In this document: positions 25,712-34,625 of the stretch, piece by piece | Position numbering within the stretch: position 1 is the stretch's first letter | Layout of the letters: the number at the start of each line of letters is the position of its first letter | NCBI RefSeq assembly: GCF_012275575.1 | Contig: NZ_NPIH01000006.1 | Location: forward strand, 1 to 43,758 | Reading direction: 5' to 3' | Length of the DNA stretch: 43,758 nt | Source: Paraburkholderia sp. SG-MS1 | GTDB taxonomy: Bacteria; Pseudomonadota; Gammaproteobacteria; Burkholderiales; Burkholderiaceae | Notes under the pieces: model-generated | Databases searched by the model: none | Told to the model about the DNA's origin: nothing | Seen by the model: the letters and a program-made list of their open reading frames with translations, nothing else | Made by a program: the position numbers and the translations under genes

Positions 25712-26979
25712 GCGCCCCGCAGCCGGATGCGGCCAGCGCCGCGACCCCAGCGCACGACAGCGCTGAAGCGGCCGTCACGTTGACGACGGTCGAAGCCGAG
25801 CCCGGCTGGCGCGCGGCCGCGCACCGCTGCGCCGCAGTGGCCGCGCAGTTCGCCGATGCCGTCGACCGCGAGGCCCGCTTTCCCCGCGAAGCATTCGACG
25901 CGCTCAAACGCGAACATTTGCTGTCGGCGATGGTACCGACCGCGTGCGGCGGCGCGGGATTGTCGCTCGCGGACATCGGCGCCATCTGCGAGACGCTCGC
26001 GCAAGGCTGCGCGTCGACCGCCATGGTCTATGCGATGCATCAGATCCAGGTCGCGTGTGTCGAGGCGCATGGTGGCGAGTCGGCGTGGCATCGGCGCCTG
26101 CTCGCGCAACTGGTCGAGCATCAATGGCTGCTGGCGTCGGCGACTTCCGAGGAAACCATCGGCGGCAACATGCGCACGAGCGCCTGCTCGGTCGAACTCG
26201 ACGGTCCGCGTTTCCGGATCGAAAAGCTCGCGCCGACGATCTCCTACGGCGCGCACGCCGACGGCATTCTCGTCACCGCGCGCCGCACCGCGGAGTCGGC
26301 GGCCGCCGACCAGGTGCTGATCGTCGCGTTGCGCGATGACACGCAACTCGAGAAGCGCGGCGGCTGGGACGCGCTGGGCATGCGCGGCACCTGCAGCGAG
26401 GGCTTCCGGCTGGTCGCCACCGGACTTGCCGAGCAGATCCTCGCCACGCCGTTCGCCGAGATCGCCGACCAGACCATGCTGCCCGTTTCGCACACGCTGT
26501 GGGCCTCCGTCTGGACCGGCATCGCGATCGACGCGGTGAATCGCGCGAAGGCGTTCTTCCGCGCTCAGGCACGCGCGACGCCCGGCTCAATTCCGCCGGC
26601 CGGCGTGCGCCTTGCTGAAGCGGTCGGCCTGCTGCAGATGATGCAGGCGCGCCTGTCGGTCGCGCTGGAAGCGGCACGCGCCGCGCATCAGGCACGCCAC
26701 GACGGTCCGCAGGCCGATGCGCCGCTCGCGGCGCTGCTCGGCTTCGCATCCGACATGAACACGCTGAAGACCAGCATCTCGACCACCGCGCTGCAAGTCG
26801 TCCAGCAAGTGCTGATGATCTGCGGCATGGCGGGCTACAAGAACGGCACGCCGTACAGCGTAGGACGCCATTTGCGCGACCTGCACTCCGCGCCGCTCAT
26901 GATCAACAACGACCGCATTGCGCAAAACACCGCGAGTCTATTGCTCGCGCAGCGTCCTGCCGCACCGGGGAAAGCCTGA
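25708..26979 (+). CDS. Acyl-CoA dehydrogenase-like flavoprotein with altered active site
   Basis: 423-residue member of the acyl-CoA dehydrogenase fold. N-terminal helical domain (PREAFDALKREHLLSAMVPTACGGAGLSLAD), middle beta-domain (LLASATSEETIGGNMRTSAC, DALGMRGTCSEGFRL) and a C-terminal four-helix domain. In the classic family the C-terminus carries QIYEGTSEIQ with the catalytic Glu; here the aligned LMINNDRIAQ has Asn in its place. It may therefore be a flavin monooxygenase/oxidase or use another base. It overlaps the carrier-protein gene by four bases and abuts the ligase gene, so an aminoacyl or acyl group on the carrier protein is the likely substrate. Confidence 0.9.
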   Translation: MSAPQPDAASAATPAHDSAEAAVTLTTVEAEPGWRAAAHRCAAVAAQFADAVDREARFPREAFDALKREHLLSAMVPTACGGAGLSLADIGAICETLAQGCASTAMVYAMHQIQVACVEAHGGESAWHRRLLAQLVEHQWLLASATSEETIGGNMRTSACSVELDGPRFRIEKLAPTISYGAHADGILVTARRTAESAAADQVLIVALRDDTQLEKRGGWDALGMRGTCSEGFRLVATGLAEQILATPFAEIADQTMLPVSHTLWASVWTGIAIDAVNRAKAFFRAQARATPGSIPPAGVRLAEAVGLLQMMQARLSVALEAARAAHQARHDGPQADAPLAALLGFASDMNTLKTSISTTALQVVQQVLMICGMAGYKNGTPYSVGRHLRDLHSAPLMINNDRIAQNTASLLLAQRPAAPGKA

Positions 26980-28050
26980 ATGAACACGATGACCGATACC
27001 GCCGCGGCCGCTGCTGCTGCCGCCACCATTACCGACGCGAGCACCACACCGGACTTTCGCGACGAACTGCTGGCCGCGGGCCTGCTGATCGATACCGGTG
27101 AAAACGGCCTGTACGGCCGCAGCCAGATTTTCGAGGATGTGCTCGACCGCCTGAACGTGGCGATCACGCATCTGGGCGCGGACCAGCAACCGGAAGTGCT
27201 GCGCTTTCCACCGGCGATGCGCCGCACCGACTTCGAAGACAGCGAATACCTGAAGAGCTTCCCGAATCTCGCGGGCACGATCCATTCGTTCTGCGGCGAC
27301 GACCTCGGTCACCGCCGCCTGCTGCGCGCGCTCGACGACGCGCTGACCGACAGCAACAGCGACGACGGGCGCAGCGACGCATGGATGGCGCAGCAAAAGC
27401 CCACGCGTGTGGTGCTGACGCCCGCCGCCTGCTATCCGATCTATCCGGTGCTGGCGCGGCGCGGCGCACTGCCCGCTGAAGGCCGCACCGTGGACGTGCT
27501 GTCGTACTGCTTCCGCCACGAGCCGTCGCTCGATCCAGGCCGCATGCAGATGTTCCGCCAGCGCGAATACGTGCGCCTCGGCAGCGCCGAACAGGTGATG
27601 GCGTTCCGGCAGATGTGGATCGATCGCGGCTCGCTGCTGGTGACGTTGCTGCAATTGCCGGTCGAAGTGGATCTCGCCAACGATCCTTTCTTCGGCCGCG
27701 GCGGCAAGATCGTCGCCGACAGTCAGCGCGCCCAGGCGCTGAAGTTCGAACTGCTGATACCCATCGCCGATCCGCGCGGCAAGACTGCCTGCCTGTCGTT
27801 CAACTACCACATGGAGCACTTTGGCGCGATCTGGAAGATTGCCTGCGCAGACGGCGCGGTGGCGCATACGGGCTGCGTCGGCTTCGGCATGGAACGCATC
27901 ACGCTCGCGCTGTTCCGTCATCATGGCCTCGACGTGAACGGCTGGCCCGACGAGGTGCGCGCGCTGCTGTGGGGCGACACCGAAGCGCGCGTCGCGCAAG
28001 GCATGCGGACCTTGCAGGCGAGCGCGATCCACACTGGAGGCAGCGCATGA
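26980..28050 (+). CDS. Amino acid:[carrier protein] ligase (SerRS-like, Bll0957 type)
   Basis: 356-residue class II aminoacyl-tRNA-synthetase-like enzyme without a tRNA-binding arm. Motif 2 region SYCFRHEPSLDPGRMQMFRQ (about 175-194) followed by REYV, and motif 3 GFGMERITLALF (302-312). Zinc ligands expected for the family are Cys151 (TPAACYPIYP), Glu196 and Cys299 (HTGCVGFG). Bradyrhizobium Bll0957 and relatives activate glycine or alanine and load it on a carrier protein's phosphopantetheine rather than on tRNA. The adjacent carrier protein is its likely partner. The N-terminus has an Ala-rich run (residues 8-15). Start abuts the previous stop. Confidence 0.92.
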   Translation: MNTMTDTAAAAAAAATITDASTTPDFRDELLAAGLLIDTGENGLYGRSQIFEDVLDRLNVAITHLGADQQPEVLRFPPAMRRTDFEDSEYLKSFPNLAGTIHSFCGDDLGHRRLLRALDDALTDSNSDDGRSDAWMAQQKPTRVVLTPAACYPIYPVLARRGALPAEGRTVDVLSYCFRHEPSLDPGRMQMFRQREYVRLGSAEQVMAFRQMWIDRGSLLVTLLQLPVEVDLANDPFFGRGGKIVADSQRAQALKFELLIPIADPRGKTACLSFNYHMEHFGAIWKIACADGAVAHTGCVGFGMERITLALFRHHGLDVNGWPDEVRALLWGDTEARVAQGMRTLQASAIHTGGSA

Positions 28051-29114
28051 GCCCGTCTCTCACCTCCACGCCAATGAGCACGTCCAGTGCTTTGCCGATG
28101 CCCCGGCGCGTCGACCTGTCTGCGCGTGACAGCGCCGCCGCGCCGGGATCCGGCATGCGCCCGCGCGAGCACGTGCCGCACGCGCTGCATCAAGGCGAGC
28201 GCGTGTGGCAGGAGACCAACTGCTACGTCGATCTGTGGATCGAACTGTTGCATGGCTTCGGGCTCGATCCGCGCGCGGCATTCGCCTTTACCGTCACCCA
28301 GGACTTCGAGGGCGACCAGTTCACGTTCTTCAAATTCCCACTCGACGACATCGAACGGCTGTACGGCACACAGGTGCAGGAACTGGCCATCTACGATTCG
28401 CTCGAAGCCCGCGTGTTCGCGCAGACCACGCGCGGCCATACGGTGCTGGTGGAAGTGGACGGCTATTACCTGCCGAACACGCGCGCCACGTCGTATCGTC
28501 GCGAGCATCCTAAGACCACGGTGGGCATCGACTTCATCGATCCCGCCGCGCGCCGCCTCGGCTATTTCCACAACACCGGCTATCACCTGCTCGACGGCGA
28601 GGACTACGACGGCGTGTTCCGCAAGCTTCCGCAATTCGCACAGCAACCCGACCTGCTGTTTCCATATGTGGAATTCGCCAAACAGGCGCGGCCCGCGCTC
28701 GAAGGCGCCGCGCTCGCGGAAACGTCGGCGGAATTGCTGTGCGCGCATCTGCAGCGAAGGCCGCTCGTCAATCCAGTTTCGTCATGGCGTGCCGCATTTC
28801 CCGCGCATCTCGACATGCTGCTCGAACGCGGCGAGGCGTTCTTCCATCCGTACTCGTTCAACCTGATGCGGCAACTCGGCGCGAACTTCGAGTTTTTGTC
28901 GAAGTATCTGCTGTGGCTGAGCACGCAAGGCTTCGAGATGCCCGCGGCGATCCCGGCCGCGGCACAACGCATCGCGTCGGAGTCGATGGTGATGCAGTTC
29001 CGGCTCGTGCGAGCCATTGCCCGCAGACGGCGCGATGCGTGCGAAGACTGCTTCGACGTGCTCGAAAGCGCCTATGAAGCGACCTTGCCACCGCTCGCCG
29101 CGCTCGTGCGATGA
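28047..29114 (+). CDS. DUF1839 family protein
   Basis: 355-residue cytosolic protein with no signal peptide. Conserved-looking blocks: QETNCYVDLWIELLHGFGLDPRAAFAFTVTQDFEGDQFTFFKF, VLVEVDGYYLPNTRATSYRREH, TTVGIDFIDPAARRLGYFHN and FHPYSFNLMRQLGANFEFLSKYLLWL. The YF-H-N-Y-L-D layout and possible catalytic Cys (TNCYVDLW) resemble peptidase- or BtrH-like acyltransferase folds that move groups from carrier proteins; that is inference. DUF1839 genes recur beside the SerRS-like ligase. Overlaps the ligase stop as ATGA, so coupled. GGAGG upstream. Confidence 0.85.
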   Translation: MSPSLTSTPMSTSSALPMPRRVDLSARDSAAAPGSGMRPREHVPHALHQGERVWQETNCYVDLWIELLHGFGLDPRAAFAFTVTQDFEGDQFTFFKFPLDDIERLYGTQVQELAIYDSLEARVFAQTTRGHTVLVEVDGYYLPNTRATSYRREHPKTTVGIDFIDPAARRLGYFHNTGYHLLDGEDYDGVFRKLPQFAQQPDLLFPYVEFAKQARPALEGAALAETSAELLCAHLQRRPLVNPVSSWRAAFPAHLDMLLERGEAFFHPYSFNLMRQLGANFEFLSKYLLWLSTQGFEMPAAIPAAAQRIASESMVMQFRLVRAIARRRRDACEDCFDVLESAYEATLPPLAALVR

Positions 29115-29154
29115 CGCGCGCTTCTCGCACCATATAGCGTTTTTTGGGGGTTCT

Positions 29155-31839
29155 GTGGATGTACTGACGCACGCGCCGGCGGCCGATGACGCTCGCGGCG
29201 ATGGTTCGTTTGCGCATGCTGTCGCAACCACCACCATCGCCGCCTCACCCGCTGAAGCCGCGCAGATCGCCACCAGCGAGGAAGTGGGCACATGCGTGGC
29301 CGCACCGCACGAGGCGGCGACGCCATCACCCTGGCCGCAGCGGCTCGACACCGGCTGGCAGTGTGTCAGCACGCCGGCGGGCGCATGCGGGTCGCCTGCG
29401 GCGCTGCCCGCGCATGGCTGGCTCGCTGCGCCGGTGCCTGGCACCGTCGCAAGCGCACGGCGGGCCGCGGGTCTGCTCGACGCCGCTCACCCGCCGCCCC
29501 TCGCGTTCGACGACCACTGGTATCGCGTCACGCTCACCGGCAAAGGCAAACGCCGCTTGCGGCTGCACGGGCTCGCCACGCTCGCCGAAGTCTGGCTCGA
29601 CGAGGTACGGCGCCTCGACTCCGATTCCATGTTCATCGCCCATGATCTGGACATCGAACTGAATGGCAGCGCGACACTGGCGCTGTGCTTTCGCGCGCTG
29701 ACACCCGCGTTGACGGCAAAACGCCCGCGCGCGCGCTGGCGGCCGCGGCTCGTCTCGCCGCCGACGCTGCGCAACGTGCGCACTACACTGCTCGGCCATA
29801 TGCCCGGCTGGTGCCCGTCGATTCAGGCGGTCGGTCCATGGCGTCCAGTCGAACTGCTGGGCGACGCGCCGCATGCATTCGACACGGTCGACCTGGCGAG
29901 CCGCGTCGATGGCGATGACGGCCTTGTTTCGCTCACGCTACGTTTCGCGTACCCGCACGATGCCGCGATTTGCGGCGCGACGCTCGAATGCGGCGCGGCC
30001 ATTGCGTCTTTGCAATGGCGTGACGCCTATACCTTGACCGGCGCCGTGCGCGTGCCGCACGCCGAGCGCTGGTGGCCGCACACGCACGGCGAGCCGACTT
30101 TATATCCTCTGACGTTGCAACTCGATGACGGTCGTCTGAATTCTTACTCTCTGGGCTCGATCGGCTTTCGCAGCCTCGACGTGCAATGCGGCGCCGACGG
30201 CATGGGCTTCGCAATCCACGTGAACGGCGTGCCCGTGTTCTGCCGCGGCGCGTGCTGGACCAGCGCGGACCTCGTGACGCTCGCCGGCACCGAAGCGCAA
30301 CTGCGTCACACGTTCGAGCTGGCGCGCGCCGCCGGCATGAACATGCTGCGCGTGGGTGGCACGATGGTGTACGAGTCCGACGCGTTCTATGCGCTTGCCG
30401 ACGAATACGGCCTGCTCGTCTGGCAAGACTTCGCGCTGGCCAATTTCGACTACCCGAACGATGCGGCCTTCCGTGCGTCGATCGAACTGGAAGCCACGCA
30501 GTTTCTGGCCCGCACACGACGCTTCACGGCGCTCACCGTACTGTGCGGTGGCAGCGAAGCCGACCAGCAGGCGGCCATGTTCGGCCTGCCGCCTTCGCTG
30601 CGCGCGCAAGCCGTGTTCACCGAACTGTTACCTGCGATCGTCGCGCGCGAACGGCCGGACGTGCCGTATGTCGCCAACTCGCCTGCGGGTGGAACGTGGC
30701 CGTTTGCGACCGACGAAGGCGTGACGCACTACTACGGGGTCGGCGCGTATCAGCGTCCGCTCGACGACGCGCGCCGCGCGCGGGTGCGCTTTGCCGCCGA
30801 ATGCCTCGCCTTCGCCAACGTCCCCGACGACGCGACCTTGCACGGCGCGCTGGGCACGGTCCATTCGCACGATCCGCGCTGGAAGGCTGCCGTGCCGCGC
30901 GACCCGGGCGCGGGTTGGGATTTCGACGACGTGCGCGACCACTACCTGCGCACGCTGTACGGCGTCGAGCCGGTGCAGTTGCGCTATGAAGACCCCGAGC
31001 GTTATCTGGATCTGTCGCGCGCGGTGGTGGCGGAGGTGATGAGCGACGTGTTCGCCGAATGGCGACGCGCGGACTCCACCTGTGCCGGCGGATTGGTCTG
31101 GCAATTGCAGGATCTGCGCGCGGGCGCAGGCTGGGGTGTGATCGACGCCACAGGACGGCCCAAAAGCGCGCTGCACGGGCTCGCGCACACATTGCAACCC
31201 ATCCAGATCACGCTGACCGACGAAGGTCTCAACGGCCTCGATATTCACCTGATCAACGAGCGCGCGCAAACGTTTAGCGGACGACTCGATCTGGTCTGCC
31301 TGCGCGATGGCAGCGTGAAGGTCGTGTCCGCGAGTTGCCCCGTGGAGTTGCCGCCGCGCAGCGCGCAACGTCTCAGCGCGGCCGCATGCCTCGGCCAGTT
31401 CTTCGACTTTACGCACGCCTACCGATTCGGCCCGCGCGCGCATGATGTCACGCTGGCGACACTGCGCGACGTGGCAAGCGAAGAAATCGTTTGCGAGGCG
31501 TTTCATCTGCCCGATCGCCGCGTGAGCGAGCGTCACGACCTCGGTCTGACTGCTCTCGTCGAGCGCAGCGGCGACGGCTGGCAGCTCGTCATCGAAACGA
31601 AACGCTTCGCACGCTTTGTTCATATCATCGACCCACACTATCGTGCTGCACGCGACTGGTTTCACCTCGCTGCGCATCGCCCCGTTACCGTGCCATTGAT
31701 TCCTCTGACGTCAACCGCGTCGCAAGAACGAATCGTTGCGCACGCATCCAGCTCCACGGTTAACGCTGATGCAACATGCGCGACACCCGCCGGCGAAGTG
31801 CGCGCGATCAATGCAATATCCGCCACCTTCTACCGCTAG
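29155..31839 (+). CDS. Glycoside hydrolase family 2-like (beta-mannosidase-like) protein
   Basis: 894 residues from a GTG preceded by GGGGG. After a ~70-residue Ala-rich lead come the GH2 sugar-binding jelly roll (LAAPVPGTVASARRAAGLLD, FDDHWYRVTL, WLDEVRRLDSDSMF), an Ig-like domain and a TIM barrel (HVNGVPVFCRGACWTSAD, MNMLRVGGTMVYESDAFYAL, YGLLVWQDFALANFDYP). The acid/base site is CGGSEADQQ with Glu468, where mannosidases have Asn-Glu. The likely nucleophile is Glu549 (RFAAECLAF). No signal peptide, so cytosolic. It lies 40 bp after the DUF1839 gene; possibly a glycosidase or transglycosidase for the operon's product. Confidence 0.88.
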   Translation: MDVLTHAPAADDARGDGSFAHAVATTTIAASPAEAAQIATSEEVGTCVAAPHEAATPSPWPQRLDTGWQCVSTPAGACGSPAALPAHGWLAAPVPGTVASARRAAGLLDAAHPPPLAFDDHWYRVTLTGKGKRRLRLHGLATLAEVWLDEVRRLDSDSMFIAHDLDIELNGSATLALCFRALTPALTAKRPRARWRPRLVSPPTLRNVRTTLLGHMPGWCPSIQAVGPWRPVELLGDAPHAFDTVDLASRVDGDDGLVSLTLRFAYPHDAAICGATLECGAAIASLQWRDAYTLTGAVRVPHAERWWPHTHGEPTLYPLTLQLDDGRLNSYSLGSIGFRSLDVQCGADGMGFAIHVNGVPVFCRGACWTSADLVTLAGTEAQLRHTFELARAAGMNMLRVGGTMVYESDAFYALADEYGLLVWQDFALANFDYPNDAAFRASIELEATQFLARTRRFTALTVLCGGSEADQQAAMFGLPPSLRAQAVFTELLPAIVARERPDVPYVANSPAGGTWPFATDEGVTHYYGVGAYQRPLDDARRARVRFAAECLAFANVPDDATLHGALGTVHSHDPRWKAAVPRDPGAGWDFDDVRDHYLRTLYGVEPVQLRYEDPERYLDLSRAVVAEVMSDVFAEWRRADSTCAGGLVWQLQDLRAGAGWGVIDATGRPKSALHGLAHTLQPIQITLTDEGLNGLDIHLINERAQTFSGRLDLVCLRDGSVKVVSASCPVELPPRSAQRLSAAACLGQFFDFTHAYRFGPRAHDVTLATLRDVASEEIVCEAFHLPDRRVSERHDLGLTALVERSGDGWQLVIETKRFARFVHIIDPHYRAARDWFHLAAHRPVTVPLIPLTSTASQERIVAHASSSTVNADATCATPAGEVRAINAISATFYR

Positions 31840-32466
31840 ATGTCGCGCTGATCTAGGTATCGCGCGCGAGCCGCATAAAACCTCACACCTGGCGAGCCCA
31901 TGTGTCTGCTGGAGCGGATCACTGTTGGTTTTTTTGCGACTTCGGGACCGTCGGATAGTCACTCCGTGCGGCAGCGTACGCAGCGCATTGAACACATCTG
32001 AATCAATTCCGGCACATCGCGGACATCGCACCACAACGCCCATGGTGGGGCTATTTCGCCGCTGGGACCCCTGCTGCGTGAACCCCGCCGACACGCTCCA
32101 GGCCAATACCACCAATGACTTCGGTCGTTTGGAACAAGCCCGCGAAACGCGGAGCTCCAAACGGCCCGTTGTACAGATTTGAAACAAAAAGTCACATTTC
32201 GCTTCGCGCGTCGCTAAGGTTTCGTTCGCTGCGCCGCACCAGCGCTCGCTTCAGGTAGCGTTGGCACACTCCTCGCTAATAGCTAAGCGCAACGCAGCGT
32301 CACCGCAGCAGGGTCCACAAAAACGGCGGCGGCGCACCAAGCCAATACGGGGCCGAGTCTGTCCATCCTTTCACTGCCGCCAGGCAGTTGTGATCCTTCA
32401 CGGATGCAGACATCGGATCAAAAACAGAAAGCCGCCCTCAACGCGACTTTCACGCGAGGACCGATC
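31840..32466. other. 627-bp gap without a recognisable gene
   Basis: Open frames here give no conserved protein. A minus-strand frame at about 32185-32070 (NLYNGPFGAPRFAGLF...) looks protein-like in composition but ends in stops and was not identified, so a decayed gene is possible. The right part (32170-32300) should contain the promoter of the Crp/Fnr-type gene. No terminator with a clear T-tract was found after the GH2 gene. Confidence 0.45.
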
Positions 32467-33201
32467 ATGTTGACACTTCAATCCGATCTGCACGGTAACC
32501 ACTTGCTCGGAGCATTGCCGTCGCACGAATGGCAAGCGCTAGCTCCCCATCTTGAACTGGTTCATCTGCGCACTGAGCAGTTGCTGTGCGACTCGGGTCA
32601 ACGCATTCATCACGTCTACTTCCCGACGACCGCGATCATCTCGATGCTCTCGACGATGGAAGACGGCAGCTCGGTCGAAATCGCCGCGGTCGGCCGCGAA
32701 GGCATGACCGGCGTGCCGGTGCTCACCGGCGGCGAAACCATGCCGAACCGCGTGCAGGTGCAATGCGCCGGCTTCGCCTACCGGATGAGCGCACAGGCGC
32801 TCAAACAGCAATTCGCCCGCTCCGACTTCCTGCGCCGCCTGATGCTGCTGTATATGCACGCCCTGCTCACGCAAGTCGCGCAAACCGCTGCCTGCAATCG
32901 TCACCACGCGCTGAACAAGCAGCTGTGCCGCTGGCTGCTGATCGAAGTGGACCGCGTCGCGTCGAATGATCTGACGGTAACCCAGCAACTGATCGCCGAC
33001 ATGCTCGGCGTGCGCCGCGAAGGCATCACTGAAGCCGCCGGCAAGCTGCACGACGAAGGCCTGATTCATCACAGCCGCGGCCACATCAAGGTGCTCGATC
33101 GCAAGGGCCTCGAAGCGCGTGCATGCGAATGCTACGGACTCGTCAAGCGCGAATTCGACCGTCTGCTGCCGCGCCTGCGCCAGGCCGAAACCGTCGAATA
33201 A
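32467..33201 (+). CDS. Crp/Fnr family transcriptional regulator
   Basis: 244-residue regulator: N-terminal cyclic-nucleotide-binding-like barrel (LLCDSGQRIHHVYFPTTAII, SVEIAAVGREGMTGVPVL) and C-terminal winged helix HTH_Crp_2 (LTVTQQLIADMLGVRREGIT). The barrel lacks the cAMP-binding RxS motif and the N-terminal Cys cluster of FNR, so it probably senses another signal or is constitutive. GAGGA seven bases upstream supports the ATG at 32467 over an earlier frame extension. It is 36 bp upstream of a polysaccharide-initiating transferase on the same strand and may regulate surface polysaccharide. Confidence 0.92.
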   Translation: MLTLQSDLHGNHLLGALPSHEWQALAPHLELVHLRTEQLLCDSGQRIHHVYFPTTAIISMLSTMEDGSSVEIAAVGREGMTGVPVLTGGETMPNRVQVQCAGFAYRMSAQALKQQFARSDFLRRLMLLYMHALLTQVAQTAACNRHHALNKQLCRWLLIEVDRVASNDLTVTQQLIADMLGVRREGITEAAGKLHDEGLIHHSRGHIKVLDRKGLEARACECYGLVKREFDRLLPRLRQAETVE

Positions 33202-33237
33202 GCCAGGTGCCGACCGACCAACAGAATAAAGAAAAAT

Positions 33238-34623
33238 ATGTTCAGGAATACTACGCGGGTTCTCGATGCGCTTTTCGTGATTGCCGGAAGCCTGCTCGGA
33301 CATTGGCTGCGCTTCTCGACGCCGATCGAGTTGTCGGACACCGAGCGTCTTCTGATCGCGTTCAACTGTCTGCTCGTGTTGCTGTTGTTTCCGGGCTTCG
33401 GCGTGTATGAAACGTGGCGCGGCAAGGCGTTGGCGCCTGTGCTGGCGAGAATCACAGCGGCGTGGCTGGTGGTGTCCGTTACCGGCCTCGTGCTGGTGTT
33501 CACGCTGCATCGTATGGACGCGGTGTCGCGGCTGTGGTTCGGTTATTCGACGCTGATCTCCGGCGCGATGATCATCGCCACCCGCTGCATCACGCACCTG
33601 GTGTTGCGCAGCGTACGGCGACGCGGGATGAATTTTCGCACCGTCGCGATCGTCGGCGCGCCCGGCTTCTCGCGTACGCTGCTCGCGCATCTCGAACATG
33701 CGCCGCAAGCCGGCTTCAAACCGGTGTGCGTGTTCGACACCAGCATCGAAGGCGCCGCCAACTATGGCACGCGCCTGAAGCGCCTGCCGGTGCTGACCGA
33801 TCTCGATGCGTTCGTCAACAAGGTGCGCAACGAGCGTGTAAGCGAAGTGTGGCTCGCGCTGCCGCTTTCCGAAGAACATACGATCTATCGCTTCACGCAT
33901 ATCTTCAGACACGACTTCGTGAATCTGCGCTTCGTTCCCGATGTACGCAGCCTCTCGCTGTTCAACCACGCGCTGGTCGACGTCGTCGGGTTACCCACGC
34001 TCAATCTGAGCGCGACGCCCTTCTCGCCGCCGCAGATGTGGCCCAAGCTAATGTTCGACCGGCTGTTCGCTGCGCTCGCGCTGCTCGTGCTCGCGCCGGT
34101 GTTCCTCGTGCTCGCGATCGGCATCAAGCTCAGCTCGCCCGGACCCGTGTTCTTTCGGCAGACGCGCAAGGGCGTCGACGGCGAGCCGTTCGCGATCTAC
34201 AAGTTCCGCTCGATGACCGTTCATCACGAAACGCACGGCCAGGTCACCCAGGCTTCGCGAAACGATACGCGCGTGACGAAACTCGGCGGCTTCATGCGCC
34301 GCACCAGTCTCGACGAGCTGCCGCAGTTCCTGAACGTACTGCTCGGTCAGATGTCGGTGGTCGGCCCGCGCCCGCACGCGGTCGAACACGACGATCTCTA
34401 CAAGGATCAGGTGTACGGCTACATGCACCGCTACCGGATCAAGCCGGGCATCACCGGCTGGGCTCAGGTGAACGGCTATCGCGGCGCCACCACCAAAGTG
34501 GAAAAGATGGAAGCGCGCGTCAAGTTCGACCTCTTCTACATTCAGAACTGGTCGTTCTGGTTCGACATGAAGATCGTGTTCATCACCATCTTCAAGGGCT
34601 TCGTCGGCCGCAACGCGTTCTGA
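33238..34623 (+). CDS. Undecaprenyl-phosphate sugar phosphotransferase (WcaJ/WbaP family)
   Basis: 461-residue membrane enzyme that starts polysaccharide repeat units by moving a hexose-1-phosphate (often glucose) from UDP-sugar to undecaprenyl phosphate. N-terminal half has about four membrane helices plus a CoA-binding-like domain ([18 protein letters not shown]). C-terminal catalytic domain after a further helix ([20 protein letters not shown]): [41 protein letters not shown] and [18 protein letters not shown]. Expected length. Two bases separate its stop from the following GT2 gene start. Confidence 0.94.
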   Translation: MFRNTTRVLDALFVIAGSLLGHWLRFSTPIELSDTERLLIAFNCLLVLLLFPGFGVYETWRGKALAPVLARITAAWLVVSVTGLVLVFTLHRMDAVSRLWFGYSTLISGAMIIATRCITHLVLRSVRRRGMNFRTVAIVGAPGFSRTLLAHLEHAPQAGFKPVCVFDTSIEGAANYGTRLKRLPVLTDLDAFVNKVRNERVSEVWLALPLSEEHTIYRFTHIFRHDFVNLRFVPDVRSLSLFNHALVDVVGLPTLNLSATPFSPPQMWPKLMFDRLFAALALLVLAPVFLVLAIGIKLSSPGPVFFRQTRKGVDGEPFAIYKFRSMTVHHETHGQVTQASRNDTRVTKLGGFMRRTSLDELPQFLNVLLGQMSVVGPRPHAVEHDDLYKDQVYGYMHRYRIKPGITGWAQVNGYRGATTKVEKMEARVKFDLFYIQNWSFWFDMKIVFITIFKGFVGRNAF

Positions 34624-34625
34624 CC

